A stretch of 64,000 nucleotides of DNA from Pectobacterium carotovorum (GCF_900129615.1 NZ_FQWI01000009.1:62001-126000); one strand, 5' to 3'; positions 27,090 through 36,522 are shown, numbered from the stretch's first letter. Program-made: numbers and translations. Notes: generated by a model from the sequence alone, not told the origin.

Positions 27090-28469
27090 CTATCCCCTTA
27101 AATTCTCGGATAGGCGTACTACGTCTCTTAGCTTTTCTGTTAACGGATCGTAATCCTGTACAAATTTAGAAGACAGCGCCCCTAATTGTTGGCCGAGACT
27201 ATCGAGAGATTTCTTCAACGCAGCCGCTAGAGCTGCATCTAATGTTTGAACCTGTTGCTCTGTTTTTTTATTCAGCTCGACAATATTATTCGTTACATCT
27301 TCATTGTGTCGCTGTATGTATTTAGTGAGATCTTGAGAAAGGCGTGTTATCTGCTCTTGTAGCTCTGTCCCTGTTTGCTGAACAGATTTTTGCATTTCCT
27401 GATTTTGATTTTTTATAGCATCGGACATAGCTTTCGAACTACCTATCATCTGACTGGTAAAGTCGGCCGCTGAGGATTCCAATGTTTGCGTTACAGTATA
27501 AATACTATCTCCAATGACTGTGGCAGAGGCTGTAGCTCCGTTTCTCACATCCTCTATAATGGCCATAATTCCTTTTTCTATTTCGGGGATGCCTGTTTTT
27601 GATGATTCAATTAATTCAGCGAGTTGTTTCAGATTTTCTTCTATGCCTTTTTCTAAACTAGAGGCCGTACCAATCGTTTGATGAATGTCTTTTGCAACTT
27701 GAGTAAATGATTCTGATTGTGTCATTATTTCAGAAAAGGATTGGGTCGCTTGTTGCATATTTTCTGTTGTTTGAGTTTGTTGCTCAATCATCTCTCGTAT
27801 TTGCAGGCTGTATTGCTGCTGCCACTCATTTATTTTACCGACAGCTTCATTTAACTGTTTGAAATTGTCGCCAAATTGTTCACCAATTTTTTCATTAAAA
27901 TCATGAATAACTTCTTTTAATGCTTCAATTAATGCTTTTGAGTTATTTTCAGTTTGATTTCTCGAGAATTCAGTAAATGCATTATGAATATTGGTTAGTT
28001 TATCGTTTTGATCACCGTGCATTAATTTTAACTGTGTGAGTAAAGAAGCATCTTCGTTTCCTGCCATAGCATAATGCAATCGGCCAATCGATTCTGTAGA
28101 GAGCTGTAAGTGGTGAACAATATCATCAATTGTTGAATTCGTGGGTATCGGTTGGTTGTTTTTTGTCCTTACACCACGAAACGCATAGCGCCATTTTATA
28201 ATTAATGCGCAAGCAACACCTACAACAGAGGCCCAAAATGCAGTTTTTATGCCATTAATCAGCGTAGGTAAGCTATTTTCCACATCATTCATATCGAATG
28301 ATGCCAAACCTAACGCAATTCCAAGGAAGGTTGCCAATATTCCTATAGTAATGAGGATCCCTGGCGACTCATGGGCTTTCTTCTCGGTAAAATTCCAGTT
28401 GCTATAAATGAAGTAGGCAAGGATTACAGCAATAAAAATCCATGTTTCAAGTGGTAATATACTAAGCAT
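27090..28469 (-). CDS. zorA: ZorA-like MotA/ExbB-family protein with long cytoplasmic coiled coil
   Basis: 459 residues. Three hydrophobic segments are visible: about 8-24, 37-57 (GILITIGILATFLGIALGLA) and 70-93 (INGIKTAFWASVVGVACALI). The latter two form the MotA/TolQ/ExbB-like channel core. From about residue 100 to the end the protein is a long, Gln/Glu-rich helical tail predicted to form coiled coil, the feature that separates ZorA from flagellar MotA. The tail is shorter than in type I ZorA, as expected for type II. No flagellar or TonB genes are adjacent. First gene of the AT-rich operon; its upstream Shine-Dalgarno is weak. Confidence 0.8.
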   Translation of the reverse strand: MLSILPLETWIFIAVILAYFIYSNWNFTEKKAHESPGILITIGILATFLGIALGLASFDMNDVENSLPTLINGIKTAFWASVVGVACALIIKWRYAFRGVRTKNNQPIPTNSTIDDIVHHLQLSTESIGRLHYAMAGNEDASLLTQLKLMHGDQNDKLTNIHNAFTEFSRNQTENNSKALIEALKEVIHDFNEKIGEQFGDNFKQLNEAVGKINEWQQQYSLQIREMIEQQTQTTENMQQATQSFSEIMTQSESFTQVAKDIHQTIGTASSLEKGIEENLKQLAELIESSKTGIPEIEKGIMAIIEDVRNGATASATVIGDSIYTVTQTLESSAADFTSQMIGSSKAMSDAIKNQNQEMQKSVQQTGTELQEQITRLSQDLTKYIQRHNEDVTNNIVELNKKTEQQVQTLDAALAAALKKSLDSLGQQLGALSSKFVQDYDPLTEKLRDVVRLSENLRG

Positions 28470-28871
28470 AGAGTAGTCAAATTGTCCGTTTTTTAAAAAT
28501 AAAGCTATCGTGATAAAAGAATCACTTTTTATTTATTTAAGGTAGTAAATTGCATATTCGTTACCTTGTTAATAGTTTCATCTGTAATCTATTTTTTCAT
28601 ATTGTCGAGTAACCTCATATTTTTGGCGATTTTTATTATTCGGATGAAAAATGCGAGATGAAACGCAATTTTAATAATATGTTTATGATTAAACAATAAC
28701 CATACTGGTTTTTATTTCTCTTGAATGTCAGATCTGACCTTTCCTGCACAGCCAGCCTGATTCGACTATGCTTATGTCGTAGAAAATCTTGTCATGGAAA
28801 ATCCGTCGTCAGCGTGTTTTGGTTTGAAAAAAGCACGATTGGCGGGGCAGTAAGCATAACGGGAGTAGGGA
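28470..28871. other. Intergenic region between zorA and yiaF
   Basis: A 402-bp gap. From 28470 to about 28720 it is very AT-rich and should hold the promoter of the zorABE operon on the minus strand. From about 28730 onward base composition returns to the chromosomal norm, and the yiaF promoter presumably lies there. A short GTGAT/ATCAC hairpin followed by TTTTTATTTATTT lies at about 28510-28538. I see no gene and no integrase or direct-repeat boundary. Confidence 0.5.
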
Positions 28872-29588
28872 ATGAGAAGGCTAATGACGTACCGTTCACG
28901 CTGGCTGCTGCCAGTTCTGGTTATTCTGGCGGCATTGCAGCTGGCTGCCTGTGGTGACAGCGAAGCCGATCAGCGGAAGGCATTCGTTGCGTTCCTGCAA
29001 AGCGTGCAGTCGCAGCAGGATGGGAAGCTTCCGACATTGACGGAAGAGCAGAAGAAGAATTTTGGCAATTTCACCAACGATTACGCGATTTTAACTACTT
29101 TTTCTCAGCAGTTTAATCAGGCGGTATCCGGCAGTTTAACGCCGATGCTGGGGCAAATTTCCCGAATTCGTGTTCCTAAAGACTATCTGACGCAGCGTGA
29201 TGACCTTCGCCAATCCATCGGGGCAATGAACCTGTTGAGCCAGCATGTGCAGGCGGCGAAAGTGCAGGCGGACAACGCCCATCGGCTGCTAAAACAGCCT
29301 GAGGAAGTGCAAATACCCTATGAGCGGTTGTATGCACGCACGGTAATACAGCCCACCAATGCGCTGTTACCCGCCATTCCGAATGCGATTGCCTTCGCAC
29401 AGAGCTTGATCCAGATCGGCGATTTCCTTCAGGCTCAGGGCGATCAGGCTGTGTTTAATGGCTCGTCTGTGCAATTCCGTACGCCGCAACAGGTGACGCA
29501 ATATAACAGCCTGGTGGCAGCGCTACCTCTACAGCAGCAGAATTTAATGAATGCGCTCAGAGGAATAACTGGCGTGAATTATCCCTAA
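28872..29588 (+). CDS. yiaF: DUF3053 lipoprotein YiaF
   Basis: 238 residues with a lipoprotein signal: WLLPVLVILAALQLAAC, lipobox cysteine at residue 27. Residue +2 is Gly, compatible with outer-membrane sorting. The rest is a helical DUF3053 domain as in E. coli YiaF (RKAFVAFLQSVQSQQDGKLP, ALRGITGVNYP at the end). Function is unknown. In E. coli yiaF also lies near glyQS, so the Zorya triad appears to have been inserted beside a conserved neighbourhood. The ATG follows GGGAGTAGGGA. Confidence 0.85.
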   Translation: MRRLMTYRSRWLLPVLVILAALQLAACGDSEADQRKAFVAFLQSVQSQQDGKLPTLTEEQKKNFGNFTNDYAILTTFSQQFNQAVSGSLTPMLGQISRIRVPKDYLTQRDDLRQSIGAMNLLSQHVQAAKVQADNAHRLLKQPEEVQIPYERLYARTVIQPTNALLPAIPNAIAFAQSLIQIGDFLQAQGDQAVFNGSSVQFRTPQQVTQYNSLVAALPLQQQNLMNALRGITGVNYP

Positions 29589-29679
29589 CCGCGTCGTGCC
29601 CCGACGCTTTAGCGATGCGATAGGGCAGAGAGGTATTCTGGATAAGGTGTGTGTGGCTGGTGAGAGGGTAAAAATAAAT

Positions 29680-29856
29680 TGTGATTAACATCACATAAAT
29701 AAAACAAATACAGGTCTGTAAAATGTGATTCAAGTCACATATAAGGCGCGGTGTTTGTCTAAAAGTCTGTTTAGTTTTTCATTTTTAACGGTTTTTTGTG
29801 AAGTAAATCACCTATTTGTATCGTTGATGTAGGGTGGTTGTGTGATTTTTGTCACG
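29680..29856. promoter_or_regulatory. Four CRP-binding sites upstream of mtlA
   Basis: TGTGA-N6-TCACA-type sites lie at 29680-29695 (TGTGATTAACATCACA), 29724-29739 (TGTGATTCAAGTCACA), 29797-29812 (TGTGAAGTAAATCACC) and 29841-29856 (TGTGATTTTTGTCACG). The first two are perfect. They occupy the 436-bp gap 29589-30024 before mtlA, as in E. coli where several CRP sites control mtlADR. No gene is seen in this gap. Confidence 0.88.
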
Positions 29857-30024
29857 TTACCGCCATGGAGTTGCGGTATGAAAACAGCGTGTTAGAGTCC
29901 GCGCTGCATACAGTAATAATGACGGAAGTAGTCTTGTGGTAATCGGTGTTTTTATTGCCACGCCGTCTCACGATAATTACCACGCGCTCTTATTGTCAGC
30001 GCGTTTCAATAGGGGTGTGTTTTT

Positions 30025-31932
30025 ATGCTTTCACCAGATATTAAGATCAAAGTGCAAAACTTTGGTCGCTTCCTCAGCAATATGGTGATGCCCAATATTG
30101 GCGCATTTATCGCCTGGGGTATTATTACCGCGCTGTTTATCCCTACCGGCTGGTTCCCCAATGAAACATTGGCGAAGCTCGTCGGTCCGATGATTACCTA
30201 TTTGCTGCCATTGCTGATTGGTTATACCGGTGGACGTCTGGTATTCGGTGAGCGTGGTGGTGTCGTGGGTGCCATTACGACGATGGGTGTGATCGTCGGG
30301 ACTGATATCCCGATGTTCCTCGGCGCCATGATTGTGGGCCCGTTGGGCGGCTGGGCGATCAAGCGTTTTGACCACATGGTCGACGGTAAAATCAAAAGCG
30401 GCTTTGAAATGCTGGTCAACAACTTCTCTGCCGGTATCATCGGTATGTTGTTGGCAATCCTGTCGTTTTTGGCAATTGGTCCGCTGGTTGAAGTCTTCTC
30501 TCAGGTACTGGCTTCCGGCGTTAACCTGATGGTACAGAACAACCTGCTGCCGTTTACGTCTATCTTCGTTGAACCGGCGAAAATTCTGTTCCTGAACAAC
30601 GCCATTAACCACGGTATCTTCTCACCGCTGGGCATTCAACAGGCGACGGAAACCGGCAAATCTATTTTCTTCCTGATCGAAGCGAACCCAGGCCCGGGTA
30701 TGGGCGTGCTGATGGCGTACATGTTCTTCGGTCGTGGTAACGCGAAAGAGTCAGCGCCAGGTGCGGCGATTATCCACTTCCTGGGCGGGATTCACGAAAT
30801 CTACTTCCCTTACGTGCTGATGAATCCGCGTCTGATTATCGCGGTGATTCTGGGCGGGATGACTGGTGTGTTTACGCTGAGCGTACTGGGCGGCGGTTTG
30901 GTTTCTCCTGCGTCTCCAGGCTCCATTCTGGCGGTGTTGGCGATGACGCCAAAAGGCGCTTACTTCGCTAACCTTGCGGCCATTGCAGCGGCTTTCGCGG
31001 TGTCTTTCATCGTGTCGGCGATTTTGCTGAAAAGCACCAAGCAAAAAGAAGAAGACCTGAGCGACGCAACGCGCCGCATGCAGGAAATGAAAGCGTCTTC
31101 TAAAGGCACGGCGACTCACGCTGGTATCAGCGGTGATATGAGTACCGTGCGTAAAATCATCGTAGCGTGTGACGCCGGTATGGGTTCCAGTGCGATGGGT
31201 GCGGGTGTGCTGCGCAAGAAAGTTCAGGATGCTGGGCTGACCAGCATTTCGGTGACTAACAGCGCGATCAATAGTCTGCCGGACGATGTCGATCTGGTGA
31301 TTACGCACCGTGACCTGACCGAACGTGCGATGCGTCATGCGCCGCAGGCACAGCACATTTCGCTGACCAACTTCCTTGATAGCGGTCTGTATAGCGATCT
31401 GGTGGCACGTCTTACCGTAGCACAGGGTGCCGTGAAGTCTGAAGCCGTCGCGACGCCAGCACCTGCTGTCGCCGACGCACAGACTAACCTGTTCCAACTG
31501 GGCGCAGGCAATGTGTTCCTGAATCAGCATGCGACAGACAAAGAGCAGGCAATCCGTTTCGCCGGTGAACAACTGGTGAAAGGCGGCTATGTCGAGCCTG
31601 CGTATGTTGAAGCGATGCTGGAACGTGAAAAGCTGACTTCTACCTATCTGGGCGAATCGATTGCCGTGCCGCACGGTACGATTGAAGCGAAAGACCGCGT
31701 GCTGAAAACGGGCGTTGTCTTCTGCCAATATCCTGAAGGCGTTCGCTTTGGCGATGAAGAAGATGAAGTTGCGCGTCTGGTTATCGGTATTGCCGCTCGC
31801 AACAACGAACATATTCAGGTCATCACCAGTCTGACCAACGCGCTGGATGATGATGCCGTCATTGAACGTCTGGCACAGACCCAGGATGTTCAGGAAGTAC
31901 TCGACTTACTATCCGGTAAAAAGAGTGCCTAA
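30025..31932 (+). CDS. mtlA: PTS mannitol transporter subunit EIICBA
   Basis: 635 residues with all three domains fused in the E. coli order. The EIIC membrane domain is about 1-340 (GGIHEIYFPYVLMNPRLI). EIIB has phospho-cysteine Cys382 in ACDAGMGSSAMGAG. EIIA has phospho-histidine His550 in AVPHGTIEAKD. It imports D-mannitol and phosphorylates it to mannitol 1-phosphate at the inner membrane, taking phosphate from HPr. The upstream region has four CRP sites. A strong hairpin with a T run follows the stop before mtlD and may limit read-through. Start ATG follows AGGGGTG. Confidence 0.98.
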   Translation: MLSPDIKIKVQNFGRFLSNMVMPNIGAFIAWGIITALFIPTGWFPNETLAKLVGPMITYLLPLLIGYTGGRLVFGERGGVVGAITTMGVIVGTDIPMFLGAMIVGPLGGWAIKRFDHMVDGKIKSGFEMLVNNFSAGIIGMLLAILSFLAIGPLVEVFSQVLASGVNLMVQNNLLPFTSIFVEPAKILFLNNAINHGIFSPLGIQQATETGKSIFFLIEANPGPGMGVLMAYMFFGRGNAKESAPGAAIIHFLGGIHEIYFPYVLMNPRLIIAVILGGMTGVFTLSVLGGGLVSPASPGSILAVLAMTPKGAYFANLAAIAAAFAVSFIVSAILLKSTKQKEEDLSDATRRMQEMKASSKGTATHAGISGDMSTVRKIIVACDAGMGSSAMGAGVLRKKVQDAGLTSISVTNSAINSLPDDVDLVITHRDLTERAMRHAPQAQHISLTNFLDSGLYSDLVARLTVAQGAVKSEAVATPAPAVADAQTNLFQLGAGNVFLNQHATDKEQAIRFAGEQLVKGGYVEPAYVEAMLEREKLTSTYLGESIAVPHGTIEAKDRVLKTGVVFCQYPEGVRFGDEEDEVARLVIGIAARNNEHIQVITSLTNALDDDAVIERLAQTQDVQEVLDLLSGKKSA

Positions 31933-31945
31933 TTGATGTGGCTAG

Positions 31946-31970
31946 GGCCGCCTGCGGGCGGCCTCTTTTT
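31946..31970 (+). terminator. Intercistronic terminator-like hairpin between mtlA and mtlD
   Basis: Stem GGCCGCC/GGCGGCC with a 4-base loop, followed by TCTTTTT. Because mtlD lies 24 bp further on, it probably acts as an attenuator reducing mtlD and mtlR expression relative to mtlA, or protects the mtlA 3' end. Confidence 0.75.
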
Positions 31971-31993
31971 ATGTTTTTTTAAGGTTATGTCTC

Positions 31994-33142
31994 ATGAAAG
32001 CATTACACTTTGGCGCGGGTAATATTGGCCGTGGGTTTATTGGGAAATTGTTGGCCGATGCCAACGTCGAACTGACATTCGCTGACGTCAATCAGCCGCT
32101 GTTGGATGCTCTGAACAGCCGTACAAGCTATACGGTGCGGATTGTCGGTGATAACACGCAGGTTGATACCGTCAGCAACGTGAGTGCCGTTCACAGCGGC
32201 AGCCAGGATGCCGTCGCGCTCATTGCCGTGGCCGATCTGGTGACGACCGCTGTGGGGCCGCAGATTCTGGAAAAAATCGCCGGAACTATCGCTCAGGGGC
32301 TGGTTAAGCGTCATAACGACGGCAATACCCGGCCGTTGAACATTATTGCCTGTGAAAATATGGTGCGCGGCACCAGCCAGTTAAAACAGCATGTGTTGAA
32401 ACTGCTGCCGGAAGGCCATCAGGAATGGGTTGTCGAGCATGTGGGATTCGTGGATTCCGCCGTGGATCGCATTGTTCCCCCTTCCGAAGCTGGTAGCGAC
32501 GATGTGCTGGCGGTGACGGTAGAAACCTTCAGCGAATGGATTGTCGATAAAACCCAGTTCTGCGGTGAGCCGCCAGCGATTCCCGGTATGGAACTGACCG
32601 ACAATCTGATGGCGTTTGTTGAGCGTAAGCTCTTCACGCTGAACACCGGTCACGCGATTACGGCCTACCTCGGCCAGCAGGCGCGCCATCAAACGATTCG
32701 TGATGCGATTCTCGATCCGAAAGTCAGAGCCGTGGTCAAAGGCGCAATGGAAGAGAGCGGTGCAGTACTCATCAAGCGCTACGGTTTTGATGCGGAGAAG
32801 CACGCCGCCTACATCAACAAGATTCTCAGCCGCTTTGAAAACCCGCATCTACACGATGATGTAGAGCGCGTTGGCCGTCAGCCGCTGCGCAAGCTGAGCG
32901 CAGGCGACCGTTTGATCAAGCCGCTGCTCGGCACGCTGGAATACCAGTTGCCGCATGACAACCTGATTACCGGTATTGCCGCCGCGATGCATTATCGCAG
33001 TGAACAGGATCCGCAGGCGCTGGAACTGGCTGAGTTAATCCGCACTCAGGGGCCGCAGGCGGCGCTGGTGCAGATTTCTGGTCTGGGTGCTGACAGCGAG
33101 GTTGTCGCGCAAGCAGTGAATGTGTATAACGCCATGCAGTAA
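31994..33142 (+). CDS. mtlD: Mannitol-1-phosphate 5-dehydrogenase
   Basis: 382 residues, the E. coli MtlD length. It oxidises mannitol 1-phosphate to fructose 6-phosphate with NAD in the cytoplasm, the second step after MtlA. The N-terminal [20 protein letters not shown] is the dinucleotide-binding signature. [12 protein letters not shown] is the polyol dehydrogenase motif containing the catalytic region. It is the middle gene of mtlADR; the ATG follows an AAGGTTATGT region. No anomalies. Confidence 0.98.
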   Translation: MKALHFGAGNIGRGFIGKLLADANVELTFADVNQPLLDALNSRTSYTVRIVGDNTQVDTVSNVSAVHSGSQDAVALIAVADLVTTAVGPQILEKIAGTIAQGLVKRHNDGNTRPLNIIACENMVRGTSQLKQHVLKLLPEGHQEWVVEHVGFVDSAVDRIVPPSEAGSDDVLAVTVETFSEWIVDKTQFCGEPPAIPGMELTDNLMAFVERKLFTLNTGHAITAYLGQQARHQTIRDAILDPKVRAVVKGAMEESGAVLIKRYGFDAEKHAAYINKILSRFENPHLHDDVERVGRQPLRKLSAGDRLIKPLLGTLEYQLPHDNLITGIAAAMHYRSEQDPQALELAELIRTQGPQAALVQISGLGADSEVVAQAVNVYNAMQ

Positions 33143-33161
33143 TCGGCGTCTCTCGTCATCA

Positions 33162-33234
33162 GGCAGGTGTGGTCTTTTCGACACGGTGTAAGGTATACGG
33201 GCGACGTCGGGGATAGGATGTCGCCACACCTGCC
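33162..33234. repeat. Nested inverted repeats between mtlD and mtlR
   Basis: Perfect 11-bp arms GGCAGGTGTGG (33162-33172) and CCACACCTGCC (33224-33234) enclose about 50 bp. Inside is a second pair, GGCGACGTC and GATGTCGCC, ending at 33225 and so overlapping the outer right arm by two bases. The two stems are partly exclusive. It may fold in the mtlD-mtlR transcript. Confidence 0.6.
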
Positions 33235-33295
33235 GGTAAGCATGCTGCCGAGATGGGGTAGGCTGTGGGCGGGGTTAAAGGGTCGAGAAGTGACG

Positions 33296-33826
33296 ATGGA
33301 AGAAACACAGGCGTTTGAAAACCGGGTTCTGGAAGCGCTGAACTCAGGGAAGACCGTGCGCGACTTTATGCTCTGCGCCGTTGAGTTGTTGGCGGAAGCG
33401 GTCAGTATCCTGATGTTGCAGGTTTTCCGTAAAGACGACTACGCAGTGAAATATGCCGTTGAACCCCTGATGACGGGAACGGGCCCGCTGGGCGATCTTT
33501 CCGTGCGCCTGAAACTGATTTATGGGCTGGGAATGATCAGCCGTAAAGAGTACGAAGATGCGGAACTGTTAATGGCGCTGGGCGAAGAGCTGGCACATGA
33601 CGATCGGCATTACCGTTTTACCGATGATGAAATTCTGGGGCCGATCGGCGAGCTGCACTGCGTGGCGGCGTTGCCTACAGAACCCGCTTTGCCGCCGGGG
33701 GCAGACGCCGCCGATCCGCTTCTGGTGAGTATGCAGCGGCAGCGTTATCAGCAGATGGTGCGTTCCACGCTGGTGCTATCCCTGACCACATTGATTGCGC
33801 AAATCAGTCTGAAAAAGGCGTTTTAA
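33296..33826 (+). CDS. mtlR: Mannitol operon repressor MtlR
   Basis: 176 residues from ATG 33296, where similarity to E. coli MtlR (TMEQTQAFENRVLE) begins and GAGAAG precedes the codon; upstream in-frame starts at 33167-33242 would add unmatched sequence. MtlR lowers expression of mtlADR but has no recognisable DNA-binding motif and may act through other proteins. Conserved blocks are LQVFRKDDYAVKYAVEPL, GPLGDLSVRLKLIYGLG and DDEILGPIGELHCVAALP. Last gene of the operon. Confidence 0.93.
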   Translation: MEETQAFENRVLEALNSGKTVRDFMLCAVELLAEAVSILMLQVFRKDDYAVKYAVEPLMTGTGPLGDLSVRLKLIYGLGMISRKEYEDAELLMALGEELAHDDRHYRFTDDEILGPIGELHCVAALPTEPALPPGADAADPLLVSMQRQRYQQMVRSTLVLSLTTLIAQISLKKAF

Positions 33827-33877
33827 TCCCATTCCGCTTTATTACGCCACTGCGTCATGTCAGGCGGTTCCCGCTTT

Positions 33878-33903
33878 CACGCAACTCGAATTATTTAGCG
33901 TAT
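33878..33903. repeat. Solitary right-end remnant of an ERIC-type element
   Basis: CACGCAACTCGAATTATTTA followed by GCGTAT matches the right end of the long ERIC element at 57598-57624 with one difference (C for G). The left part is missing. It lies 50 bp before yibL, inside its likely promoter or leader. Confidence 0.65.
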
Positions 33904-33952
33904 AGTGTATGCTGTGCCCCGCATTATTCTCCCGTTATATAGGTTATCTTTT

Positions 33953-34315
33953 ATGAAAGAGCAGGAAAAAGCAGAGATCAAACGCCTTAGCGACCAATTG
34001 GATAAGCTGACGCGTAAGCAGACCACGCTGCTGGAACAAGGTGATGCTGAAGCAATCACCCTCAATCTGGAGGCCTGCGAGAAGCTAACGGCTGAAATCG
34101 AGCGCCTGCGTAACGTGAGAGAACAGAAGCTCAGCAAAGAAGCGCAGAAACTGGCGAACCTGCCTTTCAAACGTGCGATTACTAAAAAAGAGCAAGCTGA
34201 TATGGGGACGTTGAAGAAAAGCGTTCGCGGTTTGGTGGTGGTGCACCCGATGACGGCTCTGGGGCGCGAGATGGATTTAAAAGAGATGACAGGTTTTGCG
34301 CCGAAACCGTTCTGA
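33953..34315 (+). CDS. yibL: Ribosome-associated DUF2810 protein YibL
   Basis: 120 residues from ATG 33953, matching the E. coli YibL start; a 16-residue upstream extension was rejected. The N-terminal half is a charged coiled coil ([20 protein letters not shown], then [19 protein letters not shown]). The C-terminal half is highly conserved: [20 protein letters not shown], then [18 protein letters not shown]. coli YibL has been found associated with ribosomes, but its role is unclear. It lies downstream of mtlR in E. coli too. A strong terminator follows. Confidence 0.93.
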   Translation: MKEQEKAEIKRLSDQLDKLTRKQTTLLEQGDAEAITLNLEACEKLTAEIERLRNVREQKLSKEAQKLANLPFKRAITKKEQADMGTLKKSVRGLVVVHPMTALGREMDLKEMTGFAPKPF

Positions 34316-34361
34316 GGTTTCTTCTCTGCGCAGACCGATGCTGGTGATAGATTCGTTGATG

Positions 34362-34394
34362 AAGCCCCTGTTTAACAGGGGCTTTGTCGTTTTT
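34362..34394 (+). terminator. Rho-independent terminator of yibL
   Basis: Perfect 9-bp stem AAGCCCCTG/CAGGGGCTT with loop TTTAA, followed by TGTCGTTTTT. It lies before the convergent chemoreceptor gene. Confidence 0.88.
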
Positions 34395-34414
34395 GGTACG
34401 TTGCGGTATTGATA

Positions 34415-36301
34415 TTAGCGTGGTGCGTGCAGACGATGCGTTTGGTCGGCAAACGCGATACCCGCTGGGGTGTCATCATGCTGTGCGTTTGCCAGACGGA
34501 AGACGGACACCGCCTGCTTCAGCAGTCTCGCCTGTTCTTCCAGCGAGTCGGCAGCGGCAGAGGATTGTTCCACCAGTGCGGCGTTCTGCTGCGTGGTGCT
34601 GTCCATCTCAACAATCGCCTGGCTAACCTGGCTAATTCCCCGGCTTTGCTCATCCGATGCGGTGGCAATTTCACCCATGATGTCATGCACCTGCGTGATA
34701 GAGGTGACGATATCATTCATCGTCTTACCGGCATTGCCAACCAGCGTCGCCCCGCGTGATACCTGAGTAACCGATTCAGAGATCAGTCCTTCGATTTCCT
34801 TCGCGGCCTGAGAGCTGCGCTGGGCAAGGCTACGAACTTCGCTGGCGACCACGGCAAATCCACGGCCTTGTTCACCGGCGCGGGCAGCTTCCACCGCGGC
34901 GTTCAATGCCAGAATGTTGGTCTGGAAGGCGATGCTGTTGATGACGGACGTGATTTCCGCGATACGCTTAGAACTGCTCTCAATCGCCGTCATGGTTTGC
35001 ACCACGTTATTCACCTGCTCACCGCCTTGTTTTGCGGTTTGAGATGCGCTGATTGCCAGCTTGTTCGCGTGGTGTGCGTTATCTGCGTTTTGCTTAACCG
35101 TCGCGGTGAGCTGTTCCATGCTGGCGGCGGTTTGCTCAACGGCAGCGGCCTGCTGCTCGGTACGTGACGACAGGTCCGTGTTGCCCGCGACGATCTCGCT
35201 GGATGCGTTAGAAATCTGGCTGACGCCGACGCGAATGTCATCGATCATATTGTGCAGGTTGTCATTCATTTTCGACATCGCACTCATCAACTGACCCAGC
35301 TCATCCTTACGCGTTGTGTTGATGGACATGGTGAGATCGCCTGTCGCGATTTTCTCAGCCATGTTCAATGTGTTGCCAAGTGGTGTGGTGATCTGACGTG
35401 AAATGAACCAGGAAATCAGCAGACCAAGCAGCAGCGTAATCAGCGCGGCGATGCTCATTTGCAGCGTGGCACTGCGAATATCTTCCTGTGAAGCGGCCAG
35501 CTGATCGCTGAGCAGGGATTTAACTACGTCGTTTAACTGTCCGGCGACAACCTGCATTTGCCCCGCTTGCGCCATTTCCTCTTCATAGGCCGGCATATAG
35601 GCCAGAACCTGCTCTTCATAGTTGTTCATTATTGTTAGAACGGGCGTCAGTGTTTCACGCTGTTCGGCAGACAGGCTCTGATACAGGAAGGTCAACGATG
35701 TTTGTGCTGCGTTGATGGCATCCGTCAGCTTTTCTTCGGATTCTTTATTGGTAGACAGTAATAACCCACGAACGTGGTAGCGGACGGCAATCAGTTTTTG
35801 GTTCAGGTCAGAAAGTAATAATTGAAGGTTAGCGCTGTTGTTGTCTGTTTTTAATTGATCGTTGAGCTGTTCTAGCGGTTTTTCTGTTGTTGAAATATTC
35901 CAGCTTTTTCTGACCGCATCCTTTTTGCCTACTGCATTAATATAATTATTTTGTTTTTCCTGATAGCTGGTAATTAATGTTGGGATACTGGCTATTTTCT
36001 TGGCGTCGCTTTCCGGCCAGTTAAATTCTTTTGCTTTTTCAGCGAGTTTACTGACGTTGGCAATGTGTTCAACGTTCTTTTTTATATCATCAGGATTATA
36101 GGTGGTGCCGTATAATGCGCGGTAATATTTAGCCTGGTTAATTTCATCATTGATATTGTTGCTTAAATTCACTTTATCAATACTGTCTTTCAGCGAGCCA
36201 ATATGCATAATGCCCGCACCGGCAATCACCATGGTCATCAGCAGAATCAGGAAAAAGCCTAATCCTAATTTTTTACCGACTTTTAGATTATCAAAATTCA
36301 T
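34415..36301 (-). CDS. Methyl-accepting chemotaxis protein without CheR-docking tail
   Basis: 628 residues from the ATG at 36301, which has GGGA ten bases upstream; GTG 36310 and ATG 36307 are alternatives. Parts in order: membrane helix (about 10-30), periplasmic Tar-type four-helix domain, second helix around [21 protein letters not shown], then the methyl-accepting coiled coil with the tip [20 protein letters not shown]. The C-terminus ([18 protein letters not shown]) lacks an NWxxF pentapeptide, unlike the receptor at 18177, so it probably depends on other receptors for adaptation. A near-consensus sigma-28 promoter lies 139 bp upstream. The ligand is unknown. Confidence 0.93.
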   Translation of the reverse strand: MNFDNLKVGKKLGLGFFLILLMTMVIAGAGIMHIGSLKDSIDKVNLSNNINDEINQAKYYRALYGTTYNPDDIKKNVEHIANVSKLAEKAKEFNWPESDAKKIASIPTLITSYQEKQNNYINAVGKKDAVRKSWNISTTEKPLEQLNDQLKTDNNSANLQLLLSDLNQKLIAVRYHVRGLLLSTNKESEEKLTDAINAAQTSLTFLYQSLSAEQRETLTPVLTIMNNYEEQVLAYMPAYEEEMAQAGQMQVVAGQLNDVVKSLLSDQLAASQEDIRSATLQMSIAALITLLLGLLISWFISRQITTPLGNTLNMAEKIATGDLTMSINTTRKDELGQLMSAMSKMNDNLHNMIDDIRVGVSQISNASSEIVAGNTDLSSRTEQQAAAVEQTAASMEQLTATVKQNADNAHHANKLAISASQTAKQGGEQVNNVVQTMTAIESSSKRIAEITSVINSIAFQTNILALNAAVEAARAGEQGRGFAVVASEVRSLAQRSSQAAKEIEGLISESVTQVSRGATLVGNAGKTMNDIVTSITQVHDIMGEIATASDEQSRGISQVSQAIVEMDSTTQQNAALVEQSSAAADSLEEQARLLKQAVSVFRLANAQHDDTPAGIAFADQTHRLHAPR

Positions 36302-36439
36302 AGCCATCACATCCCACCACTATATCGTATTGAGTCGAATTCACTATCCTGATGCACACTTGCTTAGCGGTGTTAGCATCTCGGATTACCGCTTACCAAG
36401 CTTATCCCTGCAAAACAACATGATAAAAACCCGCAGTAG

Positions 36440-36466
36440 ATATCGGCACTTTACTCTGAAACTTTA
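36440..36466 (-). promoter_or_regulatory. Sigma-28 (FliA) promoter of the second chemoreceptor gene
   Basis: On the minus strand TAAAGTTT, 11 bp, GCCGATAT matches the flagellar consensus TAAAGTTT-N11-GCCGATAA except for the last base. It lies in the 305-bp gap 36302-36606, which otherwise holds only the sodA terminator. Confidence 0.88.
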
Positions 36467-36522
36467 TGCGGCAGTGAGCGAAGATAGCCAGCGGACATAC
36501 GGTTACGAGGTAAGGTGGGGAT

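Noticed and set aside
26352-28469. The MotA/MotB-like pair as a flagellar stator or ExbB/ExbD/TolQR energiser
   Set aside because: The long coiled-coil tail, the wall-binding domain together with HNH coupling, the AT-rich island and the absence of flagellar or Ton/Tol genes fit Zorya better.
30751-31812. A 353-codon open frame antisense to mtlA, and similar long antisense frames under gor, argG and xylB
   Set aside because: They mirror strongly conserved sense genes, have unnatural composition (Arg/His/Gln-rich), no ribosome-binding sites and no recognisable domain.
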